DNA of 64,000 bases from an uncultured Lachnospiraceae bacterium (lineage in GTDB: Bacteria; Bacillota; Clostridia; Lachnospirales; Lachnospiraceae). The stretch is taken from positions 43,365 to 107,364 of the forward strand of contig CADBFZ010000008.1 in assembly GCA_902794095.1 (NCBI GenBank). Direction: 5' to 3'. This document shows, in pieces, positions 18,466-26,843 of this stretch; positions within the stretch are counted from its first letter, which is position 1, and every line of letters starts with the position of its first letter. The notes beneath the pieces are model-generated. The model was not told the origin of the DNA. It did no database searches and worked only from the letters and a program-made list of their open reading frames with translations. Made by a program: the position numbers and the translations under genes.

Positions 18466-19251
18466 CTAAATAAATCCCTCGTACGGCTTCTGGGCTACCG
18501 CTGAATGAAGCCACTTGATCAATGTTATAAAATCGAAAACCGGCAACCCTGTTTCTCTCTGGATTGAAGAAGCATATGGAGGCATATCACTGCATTCAAG
18601 AAGTATGGCTGCCACATCATCATGTTCACTGACTGCTTCAATCGCTTTCCCAACTACATCGGCTCTTGCAAGACTGTTATCCCATTCTCCCCAATTCTTG
18701 ATCACACATGAAAAGTTATCCGATGATGCAAGATCTTTTATTACGAGACGCTCTTTCATCTCTTTTGTGATTCCACAGTTTATAAGTAATCTCTCCGTTA
18801 TGGATTTTTCATCTGCGGTCAAAATCGCAAGCTTTTGATTTGGCTTTATAAGTGAAAGAACCCACGGTACCTGCATTAAACTGGAAAGAGCTACCGGAAC
18901 ATCAAACATGCCTGAGATCGATTTCTGATAATTTCCAAAAAATCCGCATGCGCCGCTTATTGCCCTAACGCCTTCTTTGACCAGTTGTCTGCACGCTTCT
19001 TCAATAGCACTCTGAACCTTGTCGTCACAGGCAAACAATTCATCACAATTAATGTTTTTGACCGGGATCATTCGTACCGGAAAAGGATATGTACTTGCAT
19101 TTACAACATTTCCGGGCATCAGCGGATAATAAACGTCTTCTATGTAGACAACTCCTATCGGATACCCTCCAATGTTTTGCCCTTTTTTCATCTTCACGAC
19201 GACATCGTCATTGTTAGAATTCAAAAATCCATATTGATAATTCTTCTCCAT
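18466..19251 (-). CDS. Aspartate/glutamate-racemase-superfamily protein
   Basis: A 261-residue protein of the Asp/Glu/hydantoin racemase superfamily. The two catalytic-type cysteines are in SGACGFFG (about residue 101) and LLECSDMPPY (about 219). The family includes amino acid racemases, hydantoin racemase and maleate isomerase. In this operon, a racemase would convert an imported L-amino acid to the D-form (or the reverse) for the DAO-type dehydrogenase; this is inference. The ATG follows CCGGAGGG, just downstream of the intercistronic hairpin at 19268-19290. Confidence 0.8.
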   Translation of the reverse strand: MEKNYQYGFLNSNNDDVVVKMKKGQNIGGYPIGVVYIEDVYYPLMPGNVVNASTYPFPVRMIPVKNINCDELFACDDKVQSAIEEACRQLVKEGVRAISGACGFFGNYQKSISGMFDVPVALSSLMQVPWVLSLIKPNQKLAILTADEKSITERLLINCGITKEMKERLVIKDLASSDNFSCVIKNWGEWDNSLARADVVGKAIEAVSEHDDVAAILLECSDMPPYASSIQRETGLPVFDFITLIKWLHSAVAQKPYEGFI

Positions 19252-19267
19252 AATCCCTCCGGATCAC

Positions 19268-19290
19268 CCGGGGAAGTTTTCCTTCCCCGG
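19268..19290 (-). promoter_or_regulatory. Intercistronic hairpin between livK and the racemase gene
   Basis: A perfect GC-rich 9-bp stem (CCGGGGAAG 19268-19276, CTTCCCCGG 19282-19290) with a five-base loop. There is no T-run after it on the minus strand, so it is not a standard terminator. Such hairpins protect the upstream message from 3' decay, which would give more binding protein than permease. It ends a few bases before the ribosome site of the racemase gene. Confidence 0.65.
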
Positions 19291-19317
19291 ATTTACACGT
19301 ATGTTTTTTAACCAAGC

Positions 19318-20490
19318 TTATTCAATATGTACAAACTTTCCGTCAATGATCTCGAACATAAGCTCTTCTTTTGCACTGTTACAATTCTCAAAAGTGTAAG
19401 TTCCGCAGACACCTTCATAAGTAATTACCGAGATCTGTTCATTAATACTTTCTCTGGTTAATTCTCCGTCACAATTCTTCATTGCTTCGATTACAATCAT
19501 GGTTGCATCATATGCGGATGCGGCCCAGTTACCGGGTTCATATCCATACTCAGCCTTGAATGCCTCAACAAAATCCTTTGCTTTTTCAGAAAGTTCATTA
19601 TCAAATTCACCCTGAACATATACGCCGTCAGTATCGTATCCGAGAAGTGCAGGAGCATATCCGCCGTTACCGCAAAGGATCAACATGTCTCCGCATCCGT
19701 AATCATCTCTCTGGTCACAAATGAGTCCCTGCTCAGTTACACAACCTGCAATAAAGATTGCCTCTGCTCCTGATGCTCCGGTTGCGGTAAGCTGTGTGGA
19801 ATAATCAACTGTCTCGCCATAAACATAGGTCTGAACGGTTACAACTTCGATACCAAGTTCTTCGCACTTTGCCTGGAAAGGTTCTGCAATTCCCAATCCG
19901 TAATCATCATTCTCGTAGAAAAGCGCTACCTTGGTGATCCCCTTTCCGCTTAAGAATTCTGCCGCATATGATCCGCAGTCGGAATCATTGGGAGCGGTTC
20001 TATAGAAGTATTCACTACATCCTGTAAGTGCGGGAGTAGTAGCTACGGGGCTGATTGCCGGAAGATTGCCGCTCTTATATATATCAACCTGAGCCAACAT
20101 ACATGAACTGTTATAGGAAGATACAACTGCGAGGATTTCATCCTTATCTACGAACTTATTTGCAATAGATGCTGCTGATGTGGGTGAACCTTCATCGTCC
20201 TCCTGAACAAGTGCTATCTCTCTTCCGTTAATTCCTCCTGCTTCGTTAGCCTGCTTGATTGCCAGATTAATCGCATCAACGCAGGTCTGGCCATCTGCTG
20301 CTATGGTTCCGGTAAGTGGGAAAGAAGCACCGATCACAATCTTCTCATCAGTAGATCCTGCACTTGATGATCCGGAAGGAGTGACACCTCCGGTTCCTCC
20401 TGCAGAACCTGTATCTCCGCATCCCGAAAGCATAAGTGCAGCAGCAGCGATTAATGCATATGCTTTCATTAATCCATTTCGTCTTTTCAT
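19318..20490 (-). CDS. livK: LIV-type amino acid ABC transporter substrate-binding lipoprotein
   Basis: A 390-residue type I periplasmic-binding-fold lipoprotein. The signal peptide ends in the lipobox LSGC (Cys about residue 23), followed by a Gly/Ser/Thr-rich linker, then the mature domain starting KIVIGASFPLTGTIAADGQ. Later segments (LVQEDDEGSPTSAASIANKF; DYGLGIAEPF) match the leucine/isoleucine/valine-binding group. It captures the substrate outside the membrane for LivHMGF. AGGAGG precedes the ATG. As first gene of the block it is read from the promoter at 20603-20631 and followed by a stabilising hairpin. The name livK is by family; the ligand is not known. Confidence 0.9.
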   Translation of the reverse strand: MKRRNGLMKAYALIAAAALMLSGCGDTGSAGGTGGVTPSGSSSAGSTDEKIVIGASFPLTGTIAADGQTCVDAINLAIKQANEAGGINGREIALVQEDDEGSPTSAASIANKFVDKDEILAVVSSYNSSCMLAQVDIYKSGNLPAISPVATTPALTGCSEYFYRTAPNDSDCGSYAAEFLSGKGITKVALFYENDDYGLGIAEPFQAKCEELGIEVVTVQTYVYGETVDYSTQLTATGASGAEAIFIAGCVTEQGLICDQRDDYGCGDMLILCGNGGYAPALLGYDTDGVYVQGEFDNELSEKAKDFVEAFKAEYGYEPGNWAASAYDATMIVIEAMKNCDGELTRESINEQISVITYEGVCGTYTFENCNSAKEELMFEIIDGKFVHIE

Positions 20491-20530
20491 AATTGTTACC
20501 TCCTCTTCTTATAGGGCTTTCTATAATACA

Positions 20531-20570
20531 AAAGGCGCATTCCCAAATCTCAACTTGGTAATGCGCCTTT
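20531..20570 (-). promoter_or_regulatory. Leader hairpin (terminator-like) in the livK 5' region
   Basis: A perfect 11-bp stem (AAAGGCGCATT 20531-20541, AATGCGCCTTT 20560-20570) encloses a smaller CCAA/TTGG stem. On the minus strand it is followed by TTTTGTATT. It lies between the livK promoter and its ATG. The neighbouring gene upstream is divergent, so there is no earlier minus-strand gene for it to terminate. It could attenuate or stabilise the operon's leader. Confidence 0.6.
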
Positions 20571-20602
20571 GCATTTGTGTCAGTTCTTAATTTCTTAGTT
20601 GC

Positions 20603-20646
20603 ATTATAGATATCAAATTGCAATTTGTAAAAGTTTGTTTTAGAAT
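20603..20646. promoter_or_regulatory. Overlapping divergent promoters of livK and lysR with a palindromic operator
   Basis: For livK (minus): -35 TTTACA (20626-20631), 17-bp spacer, -10 TATAAT (20603-20608). For lysR (plus): -35 TTGCAA (20618-20623), 17-bp spacer, -10 TAGAAT (20641-20646). A perfect 14-bp palindrome CAAATTGCAATTTG at 20614-20627 overlaps both -35 regions and is a natural binding site for the LysR protein. Confidence 0.75.
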
Positions 20647-20690
20647 GTTAGCCATAACGTTTTGTTATATTTTATATGGAGCGTTTTCCT

Positions 20691-21563
20691 ATGTTAGATA
20701 TTAAAAAATGTGAAGTTATAATAACTATCGCTGAAGAAAAGAATCTCACCAGAGCAGCAGAAAAGTTGGGTTATACTCAGCCGGGAATAAGCAGCATAGT
20801 CAGAAAGATTGAATCGGAAGTCGGATTTCCGATCTTCAACCGTCATCATAACGGAATGACATTGACCAAAGAAGCAGAAAGACTGTTACCTCAAGTACAG
20901 ACTATCATCGCAAATTATAAATCAATCGAAGAGACCGTTTCGAATATTAAAGGAATCAATGAAGGTCATATAAACGTCGGTTCATACAGTAGTATGTCCA
21001 TAACATATCTGACATCATGGATTGAAGGTTTTAATAAACTTTATCCCAATATTACATTTTCAATTATCGAGGGAGGATACTCAGATCTGGAAGAAGGATT
21101 GGATTCATATAACCTTGACATGGCATTATTAAGCCGTCAGCCGTGGCACAGCTATTCATGGACTCCGCTTATCGATGATGAAGTATTTGCTATTCTTCCA
21201 AGAGATACGAAATTTCCCAGAAAGAGTGTTACATTCAAAGATTTTAATAACGTACCTTTGATATACCACGAGAAAGGATCTGACCCGGACGTAGAAAGAA
21301 TCCTGGCCATTCTTGAAAACAAAGGAATTAAACCCGATTACAAATATTGTATTTCTTTTGACCGTACGATGATGTCAATGATCGAACACCATCTCGGGTA
21401 CGGAATACTTTCGGAGTTGATTGCGAAATATTACCACGGAAAGATCAAATGTCTTCCATTCAATCCTCCGATTTACAGAAAACTGGGAATAGCCACCAGA
21501 AAGGATCTGCTGCATTCTCCTGTTGTAGAATTATTTATAGATTATTGCCGCAGACACATATAA
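20691..21563 (+). CDS. LysR-family transcriptional regulator
   Basis: About 290 residues from the ATG at 20691. Five codons upstream an alternative ATG (20676) exists, but GGAG lies between the two and serves the later one. It has an N-terminal winged helix-turn-helix (LTRAAEKLGYTQPGISSIVRKIE) and a C-terminal LysR substrate domain starting at about residue 85. It is divergent from the livK operon and shares a promoter region holding a palindrome, so it most likely controls that operon and itself in response to the imported amino acid or a breakdown product. Confidence 0.9.
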   Translation: MLDIKKCEVIITIAEEKNLTRAAEKLGYTQPGISSIVRKIESEVGFPIFNRHHNGMTLTKEAERLLPQVQTIIANYKSIEETVSNIKGINEGHINVGSYSSMSITYLTSWIEGFNKLYPNITFSIIEGGYSDLEEGLDSYNLDMALLSRQPWHSYSWTPLIDDEVFAILPRDTKFPRKSVTFKDFNNVPLIYHEKGSDPDVERILAILENKGIKPDYKYCISFDRTMMSMIEHHLGYGILSELIAKYYHGKIKCLPFNPPIYRKLGIATRKDLLHSPVVELFIDYCRRHI

Positions 21564-21567
21564 TGCA

Positions 21568-22374
21568 TCACAAAATGCTCTCTATATCTGTACCCATTTT
21601 TACAGGCAATTCTTCACTCGAAGACATCGCTTTATCAAATCTGTGTTTTGTTAAGACAACTATTGATGATCCGCCGTATTCGAAATACCCTTTTTCCTCA
21701 CCCTTGCGTACTTCATCTCCGGCTACATAACCTTTATTTGAGATCTTGCCTACAAGTAGCGCACCGACTTCCATCTGTACTATTTTTCCGTATTCTTCGG
21801 AATCAATAACCGCATACTCTCTCGAGTTTTGTATGAATACCGGAAACGTTTCGTGACATACAGGCTTTACCGAATGAAGTATTCCCTGAATAAATATTGT
21901 ATCTATGATCTTCCCGGATGCGCAGAATACATACCTGTGATAATGGGAAGGTGTCAGTCTGAATATCAAGGCAGTTCCGCCGATGAATTCACCGGCCAGG
22001 CTTTCATTACCGAGAAGTTCTTTCAGTGAATAGGAAGTATTTTTGATATTAAAAACGCTTGTCTCACTGATATCGGATACGGTTAAAAGTCCGTCACTTG
22101 GGCATATAAATGCGCTGTCACTTATCGCCCTCTTTCCCGGTTTTATTTTCCTGGTAAAGAAGTCGTTAAAAGACCTGAATCTGCCTTCAGGTACAATGTA
22201 GTCTTCTATATCTATGTTGTTTTTCTTGATAAAAGAGGGAACAAACGTGGCAGACATCCTTGAGGATAAGATCTTTGCCGCGCGTTTGGAAACTTTAGGA
22301 TTAACAAGACCTTTCAGAATAAATCTTCCTACAGGTGTCTTGTAGAGAAAATCAATTGTAAGGCTTTCACTCAT
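21568..22374 (-). CDS. psd: Phosphatidylserine decarboxylase proenzyme
   Basis: A 268-residue protein of the Psd family. The self-cleavage site, where Ser becomes the pyruvoyl group, is GGSS (in YFEYGGSSIVVL) near residue 235. The conserved His is in LTPSHYHRYVF. It decarboxylates phosphatidylserine to phosphatidylethanolamine at the membrane. Its ATG overlaps the pssA stop by four bases, so the two steps are made together. Confidence 0.93.
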   Translation of the reverse strand: MSESLTIDFLYKTPVGRFILKGLVNPKVSKRAAKILSSRMSATFVPSFIKKNNIDIEDYIVPEGRFRSFNDFFTRKIKPGKRAISDSAFICPSDGLLTVSDISETSVFNIKNTSYSLKELLGNESLAGEFIGGTALIFRLTPSHYHRYVFCASGKIIDTIFIQGILHSVKPVCHETFPVFIQNSREYAVIDSEEYGKIVQMEVGALLVGKISNKGYVAGDEVRKGEEKGYFEYGGSSIVVLTKHRFDKAMSSSEELPVKMGTDIESIL

Positions 22375-23015
22375 AAAAGATCGGCTCCGGCCATGAGGAA
22401 AATCTTGAAAAATTCTGCAAGCCCGATAGCAATCATCACTAGCTTTCCGATCATCTTGGGCTTTCTTATCTCAACTCCGCTGACAAATCCGATGGTTACT
22501 ATAACCATAAGTGCCAGATAGCCGAATGCATCCATCAACTGAAAACGTTCCTTGATCAGATACAGAAGAGGAAGAAGCAGTGCAATTGTGGTTACGGGAA
22601 CTCCGAGAAAATATTCTCTTGCTCCGTCAGTTGTCTTCTGTCTTTCAAGTTCCTGTACGTTGTAATATGCAAGGCGGATAAGAGCACACAGTACGTATGC
22701 TGCACCGATGAACCCGGCAACTACAGTCTGACCTGAGATCATATATACAAATATAGCAGGAAGTACGCCGAAGCTTACAAGATCGCTGAGTGAGTCAATC
22801 TCAATTCCGAAATGCTTCTCATAGCTGTTTCTTTCTTTAGTGCATGCAACACTGCCGTCAAACATATCACAGATTCCCGAACACATAAGACACAGAATAC
22901 TGCCGATGTAGTTTTCTCTGATTGCATCCAAAATGCCGGTAAATGCAAACAGCATTCCCATATATGTAAGAACGACCGTATAATTATAAAAGCCGATTAT
23001 TCTTTTCTTATCCAT
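22371..23015 (-). CDS. pssA: CDP-diacylglycerol-serine O-phosphatidyltransferase
   Basis: A 214-residue integral membrane protein with the CDP-alcohol phosphatidyltransferase active-site pattern. DMFDGSVAC is followed by GIEIDSLSDLVSFG, supplying the catalytic aspartates; the SDLVSFG ending is typical of PssA. It makes phosphatidylserine for the psd product immediately downstream. Several hydrophobic segments follow. Confidence 0.9.
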   Translation of the reverse strand: MDKKRIIGFYNYTVVLTYMGMLFAFTGILDAIRENYIGSILCLMCSGICDMFDGSVACTKERNSYEKHFGIEIDSLSDLVSFGVLPAIFVYMISGQTVVAGFIGAAYVLCALIRLAYYNVQELERQKTTDGAREYFLGVPVTTIALLLPLLYLIKERFQLMDAFGYLALMVIVTIGFVSGVEIRKPKMIGKLVMIAIGLAEFFKIFLMAGADLL

Positions 23016-23052
23016 TATTCTTCCCTTTGTCTGACTAAGCTAAAGCATTCAA

Positions 23053-23082
23053 ATTATAGCGCCAGACGCCGTAAAAGTCCAA
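23053..23082 (-). promoter_or_regulatory. Sigma-A promoter of pssA-psd
   Basis: -35 TTGGAC (23077-23082), 18-bp spacer, -10 TATAAT (23053-23058), about 40 bases upstream of the pssA start. It lies downstream of the terminator that ends the RelA-like gene, so the lipid genes are an independent unit. Confidence 0.7.
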
Positions 23083-23122
23083 TTTTCAGACAATTCTTTC
23101 ATGTTTGGAGCTATATGTATAC

Positions 23123-23149
23123 AAAAAAAGCCGGGAGCATAGCTCCCGG
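23123..23149 (-). terminator. Terminator of the RelA-like gene
   Basis: An 8-bp stem CCGGGAGC (23131-23138) / GCTCCCGG (23142-23149) with a three-base loop. On the minus strand it is followed by C and a seven-T run (23123-23129). Confidence 0.85.
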
Positions 23150-23163
23150 TTTTACATAATCTC

Positions 23164-24144
23164 TTATATCAGATCATTTTGGAATCTGGATAAGTGCTCA
23201 TACGGCAGAATCAGCCTGCCGCGGTATAATCCGCAACCATCATTTACCAGACTATTGTCCGCAGCACCGAACATGTTTACATCAATCTTACTCAGATCAA
23301 GCTTCTGAAGAAGCATTCCTCTTTCATATGCATCATCAAAATACTTGTTTTCTCCTACAGGGATTTCTTCTCTTCTGGCACGGTCGCTTTCCTGTTTTTT
23401 CTCATATCCCAAATGATTTGCAAGTCCGATCTCCGCATTATCATCCATCTCCTTGGTCCTGATCTGCACTTCGATATTACTTCGCGAAGTATTGTCAAAG
23501 AATGCTATATGAAGAGACCTGTAATCATTATCACCGGGATTCTCTATATAGTCCCTGTAATACTGCTTGTAGGGATCCGCAACCCTCGAACTGATTGTCT
23601 CAAGTCCGGATATTTCCGGTTTAAACCCTCTTTCTTCCAGAAAGTCAGGAAGCGCGTCTGCTATTTCGTACAGATACTCGAGTTCCATATCATACTTATC
23701 GTCACCAAGTTTCAAATGACATTTTGGAAGTGATAGAACTATCCGGTATGCGATAAAATCCTTGATCCTTCCTATTCTGTCCTTAATCTCAGCCTCCGAC
23801 GGATAACCACCGGTCTTACAGTGATAGTCATATATGTATTCAACTATCTTACCGTTAATCTTCTCTTCAAGCCTGATAAGGGATTTGATCCTTCCTTTGA
23901 AAGTAAATGCAAGGAAGGGATAACGGTCCGCCATATATCTGTAGAACTCTCTTATCTTCTGAGACTGAGCCGTCAGGAAATCATTATGCTCCAGAAGATC
24001 TATCATTAAGAGAAGCAAATTGCTGTGTGCAAGATCGACACCGTTGTTATTATCTATCGCGCTCTGTTTAAGATCCCGCGAATAACAATGAAGAATCTTT
24101 ACTACCGTATCTCCGTTATACAAATAATCGTTCAGTGAAATCAT
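23164..24144 (-). CDS. RelA/SpoT-type nucleotidyltransferase domain protein
   Basis: 326 residues. The middle and C-terminal parts show the alarmone synthetase pattern: GRIKDFIAYRIV (catalytic Asp region), YRDYIENPGDNDYRSLHIAF (the YxSLH loop) and NIEVQIRTKEMDDNAEIGLANHLGYE (EVQIRT with Glu). There is no hydrolase domain, TGS or ACT domain. The His in the usual MH after QIRT is Asp here. It could make (p)ppGpp-like nucleotides or have diverged. It starts 9 bases after the PEP-binding gene, and the pair probably works together; its job is not known. Confidence 0.8.
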   Translation of the reverse strand: MISLNDYLYNGDTVVKILHCYSRDLKQSAIDNNNGVDLAHSNLLLLMIDLLEHNDFLTAQSQKIREFYRYMADRYPFLAFTFKGRIKSLIRLEEKINGKIVEYIYDYHCKTGGYPSEAEIKDRIGRIKDFIAYRIVLSLPKCHLKLGDDKYDMELEYLYEIADALPDFLEERGFKPEISGLETISSRVADPYKQYYRDYIENPGDNDYRSLHIAFFDNTSRSNIEVQIRTKEMDDNAEIGLANHLGYEKKQESDRARREEIPVGENKYFDDAYERGMLLQKLDLSKIDVNMFGAADNSLVNDGCGLYRGRLILPYEHLSRFQNDLI

Positions 24145-24153
24145 ACTATACCC

Positions 24154-26730
24154 CTATTCCATAAAACAAAGTATCCGTTCTTTTTTCATATCGTTACACA
24201 ATCTGAAATCCATTCCGGATACGTCCAATACCTTTACAATACTTTTAAGTTCTTCCTCATGCCTGTCAAATCCCGTTATCACTTTGTCGCATCTTTCCAG
24301 AAGTTCCGGATGATAATGGATCGTCTTTTCGTTTTCGAAGATTGCATTATACAAAATTCCCGCTTCAACAAGATCCTGGAAGAAGTGACTTCCGTATGAC
24401 AGTTCGGGATTATAACCGGCCCTTGAATCCGATATCTCACATATCGCATTAAATTCGCTTATATCGGAAAAGAGAGCGGGCACGCCGAGTTCGGGCGATG
24501 ATGTTCCGATCCTTCCCGGCGACATAAGAAGCATCTTCTTATTCTTACCCCTCATTGCCCAGTTGAGTTTACCCACAGCCTGTGCTACCCGGTACTTATC
24601 CTTGTATGGCATGTTGTAATATCCTACGGGATCTATCATCACTATCACATCAAGCTTCTCATAACGGGACAGTCCCATCGAAGAGCCTTTGCACTCAAAC
24701 AGGATCTTGCTTTCTTCGACATCCTCCGGAAGCTCGGCTTCTTCCGTATCATGGAAAACCTGAAGGGGTCTGCACTGAAGAAGGTTAATGACATAGTCGC
24801 CGTCTTCGGATAAGTTGACGGTAAATTCAGTATCTACGGGATAATCGTACTCTTTTTGGATTGCGGAAAGAATCTCACGCATCTTTATCATGAGGTCTTC
24901 TTTTTCAACGATTCCCTGACAGGATACGAATTCGATGTCCCTGGATTGTCCTCTTTCCCTGAAGATTCTCTCAGTATCAAAGTCATGTTCAAAGAGAAGC
25001 TTTTTCATGAATGCGGGAAGATAAGGTTTTACAACGTCGGGATCAACCTGCTCGAGTTTTCTCGATGCCCTGTTCATAAGCTCAAGTTTCTTCTGCGAAT
25101 ACTGATGCTTCTCAGTACAATTCCTTGCGTTTGTGGCTTTCGGTTTATCGAGACTTACAAGCCTGGGGTAGGATCCCTCCGTTCTGTCCACAGCAGATGT
25201 TCCGAGGCCCATCACAAGCCTGAGCATCCCCGCATCCGGATCAAGTTCATCCATAAATCTGTAAGGACTGTATGAATAACCCACGCCCGCGACGCAGGGC
25301 ATGTAATACTCACCGTAATACGATCCCGAAACTCTCTGAACAAGAAGAGCCATTTGCTCATCCCTTGCCTGAAGCCCTCTTCTGCTCCTGTAATCGAGAG
25401 CGGATTTACTCATCGTGCTCGCATAAACTGTTCTTATGGCATTTTCCAGTTCTTCGAGTCTGTGATCCATATCCCCCGAATTGGAACAGAAGACCGATTC
25501 ATATTTCCCCGCGAATGCATTTCCGAATCCGTCTTCAAGAATAGAACTGGATCTTACTATGATTGGATCCTGTCCGTAATACTCCAGGAGCTTAACAAAC
25601 TGCTCTTCCATCTCACCGGAAAACTTTCCGGCAAGAAGCCTTTCGGAGAATTCCTCCGCCAGTGAAAAATACTCTTCCTTGCTGCGCTGTCTTATCCTGA
25701 GATCCCAGAAATCATTTTCAACTATGAAAGAATAAAACACATCGGAGCCTATGTAGAAGGAATCATGAGGTTCAAGTTTCTTATAAATATCCGGGCATTT
25801 GTTTTCAAGAATCTTTCTTGCAAGAAGCATGCCGCAAGCTTTACCGCCGATCATACCCGTGCCTATCATGCGCTTTCTTACTGCGAGATAATCACGTGGT
25901 TTGAAATTGGACTTGATCATCTCACGCATTCTCTCATCACGGGACATCATGATGTTGCACATACGGTGACAACTCTCCGTAACCTCCATTCCGTTTTCAT
26001 ACATGGACTCTGTCAGGTTAAAGAACCTGTCCCAGCTGTCCATATTTCCCCTGTCCGGTGAAGATGCGTTCTCACCCAGAACCTGATAAAATCTGCTGGC
26101 CATAACTCCGTCCAGTATCGGCTTAAAGTCACCGGTTTTCGGATTATACAGATGGGGCAGATACATTGTCTCGGAATATCTGTTCCATACTTTATCCGGA
26201 CGCACATATACATTTTCGCTGTCCGCATACACATCGAGAAACAGCTGCGTGGTATCCCTTATCTTGGCTATCGCCTGAAAAGAATGCTTGCCTCTTATAA
26301 GTGGGAAAAATGCAACGGTATCCAGAATAAACAGATACGGACAAGTTACCCTGAAGAAATTTCCCATCATCAGATCTGTCGCCCATGCGGTCTGCAGTTC
26401 GGATAGACAATCAAATACATAGAAAGCATCCCTGCCTTCACGTCTGATATGCTCATGTATCTCAACCGTGAAGTTTTCAAATCTGTGATTAAGCTCGACA
26501 TTTATTATCTTTAAACCGTCCTGTTCTTCCAGAAGAGGCTCATGTGACGCAAAGCGAAAATATATCAGATTCCTGTTGTCACGAATGGCCTGATTCACAT
26601 AAGGCTTCATGAACAGTTTGAACTGTTCCAGATCATCGACGCGCCATACAACATTGTCGCCGAGACGTATATTGTCAAAGTTAACATCCATTTGCGGTAT
26701 TCCCGACAACACTCTGTCAAACGCAGCCAT
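24154..26730 (-). CDS. PEP/pyruvate-binding domain protein with N-terminal KaiC-like region
   Basis: About 858 residues from the ATG at 26730 (AAGGAG upstream); the frame extends to 26766, but that stretch is part of the preceding terminator. The first ~200 residues resemble a RecA/KaiC-type fold without a Walker A loop. The middle holds a PPDK_N ATP-grasp domain (VRSSSILEDGFGNAFAGKYESVF, ending TEFTVNLSEDGDYVINLLQCRPL). The swivelling phosphohistidine domain and PEP domain of real PEP synthases are absent. The C-terminal ~180 residues are unclassified. It is likely a regulator or phosphotransferase rather than a PEP synthase (inference). Confidence 0.75.
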   Translation of the reverse strand: MAAFDRVLSGIPQMDVNFDNIRLGDNVVWRVDDLEQFKLFMKPYVNQAIRDNRNLIYFRFASHEPLLEEQDGLKIINVELNHRFENFTVEIHEHIRREGRDAFYVFDCLSELQTAWATDLMMGNFFRVTCPYLFILDTVAFFPLIRGKHSFQAIAKIRDTTQLFLDVYADSENVYVRPDKVWNRYSETMYLPHLYNPKTGDFKPILDGVMASRFYQVLGENASSPDRGNMDSWDRFFNLTESMYENGMEVTESCHRMCNIMMSRDERMREMIKSNFKPRDYLAVRKRMIGTGMIGGKACGMLLARKILENKCPDIYKKLEPHDSFYIGSDVFYSFIVENDFWDLRIRQRSKEEYFSLAEEFSERLLAGKFSGEMEEQFVKLLEYYGQDPIIVRSSSILEDGFGNAFAGKYESVFCSNSGDMDHRLEELENAIRTVYASTMSKSALDYRSRRGLQARDEQMALLVQRVSGSYYGEYYMPCVAGVGYSYSPYRFMDELDPDAGMLRLVMGLGTSAVDRTEGSYPRLVSLDKPKATNARNCTEKHQYSQKKLELMNRASRKLEQVDPDVVKPYLPAFMKKLLFEHDFDTERIFRERGQSRDIEFVSCQGIVEKEDLMIKMREILSAIQKEYDYPVDTEFTVNLSEDGDYVINLLQCRPLQVFHDTEEAELPEDVEESKILFECKGSSMGLSRYEKLDVIVMIDPVGYYNMPYKDKYRVAQAVGKLNWAMRGKNKKMLLMSPGRIGTSSPELGVPALFSDISEFNAICEISDSRAGYNPELSYGSHFFQDLVEAGILYNAIFENEKTIHYHPELLERCDKVITGFDRHEEELKSIVKVLDVSGMDFRLCNDMKKERILCFME

Positions 26731-26754
26731 TTCGTTCTCCTTTCCGAATCCGAT

Positions 26755-26791
26755 AAAAAAAGACAAAGGCGTCCTGTTACAGACGCCTTTG
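26755..26791 (-). terminator. Terminator after the M56/M23 gene
   Basis: A perfect 10-bp stem (CAAAGGCGTC 26764-26773, GACGCCTTTG 26782-26791) with an eight-base loop, followed on the minus strand by a T-run (26755-26761). It ends transcription from the BlaI/BlaR1 unit and ends about 25 bases before the start of the PEP-binding gene. Confidence 0.85.
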
Positions 26792-26843
26792 CCTTAAAAT
26801 CATCATACTATAATGTTATTCGTTTTTCCAGCATGGATTGGGC

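Noticed and set aside
20531..20646. T-box or known amino acid riboswitch before livK
   Set aside because: No T-box sequence or specifier loop could be found; only one hairpin is clear.
24154..26730. Complete phosphoenolpyruvate synthase
   Set aside because: The swivelling phosphohistidine domain and the PEP-binding barrel are absent.
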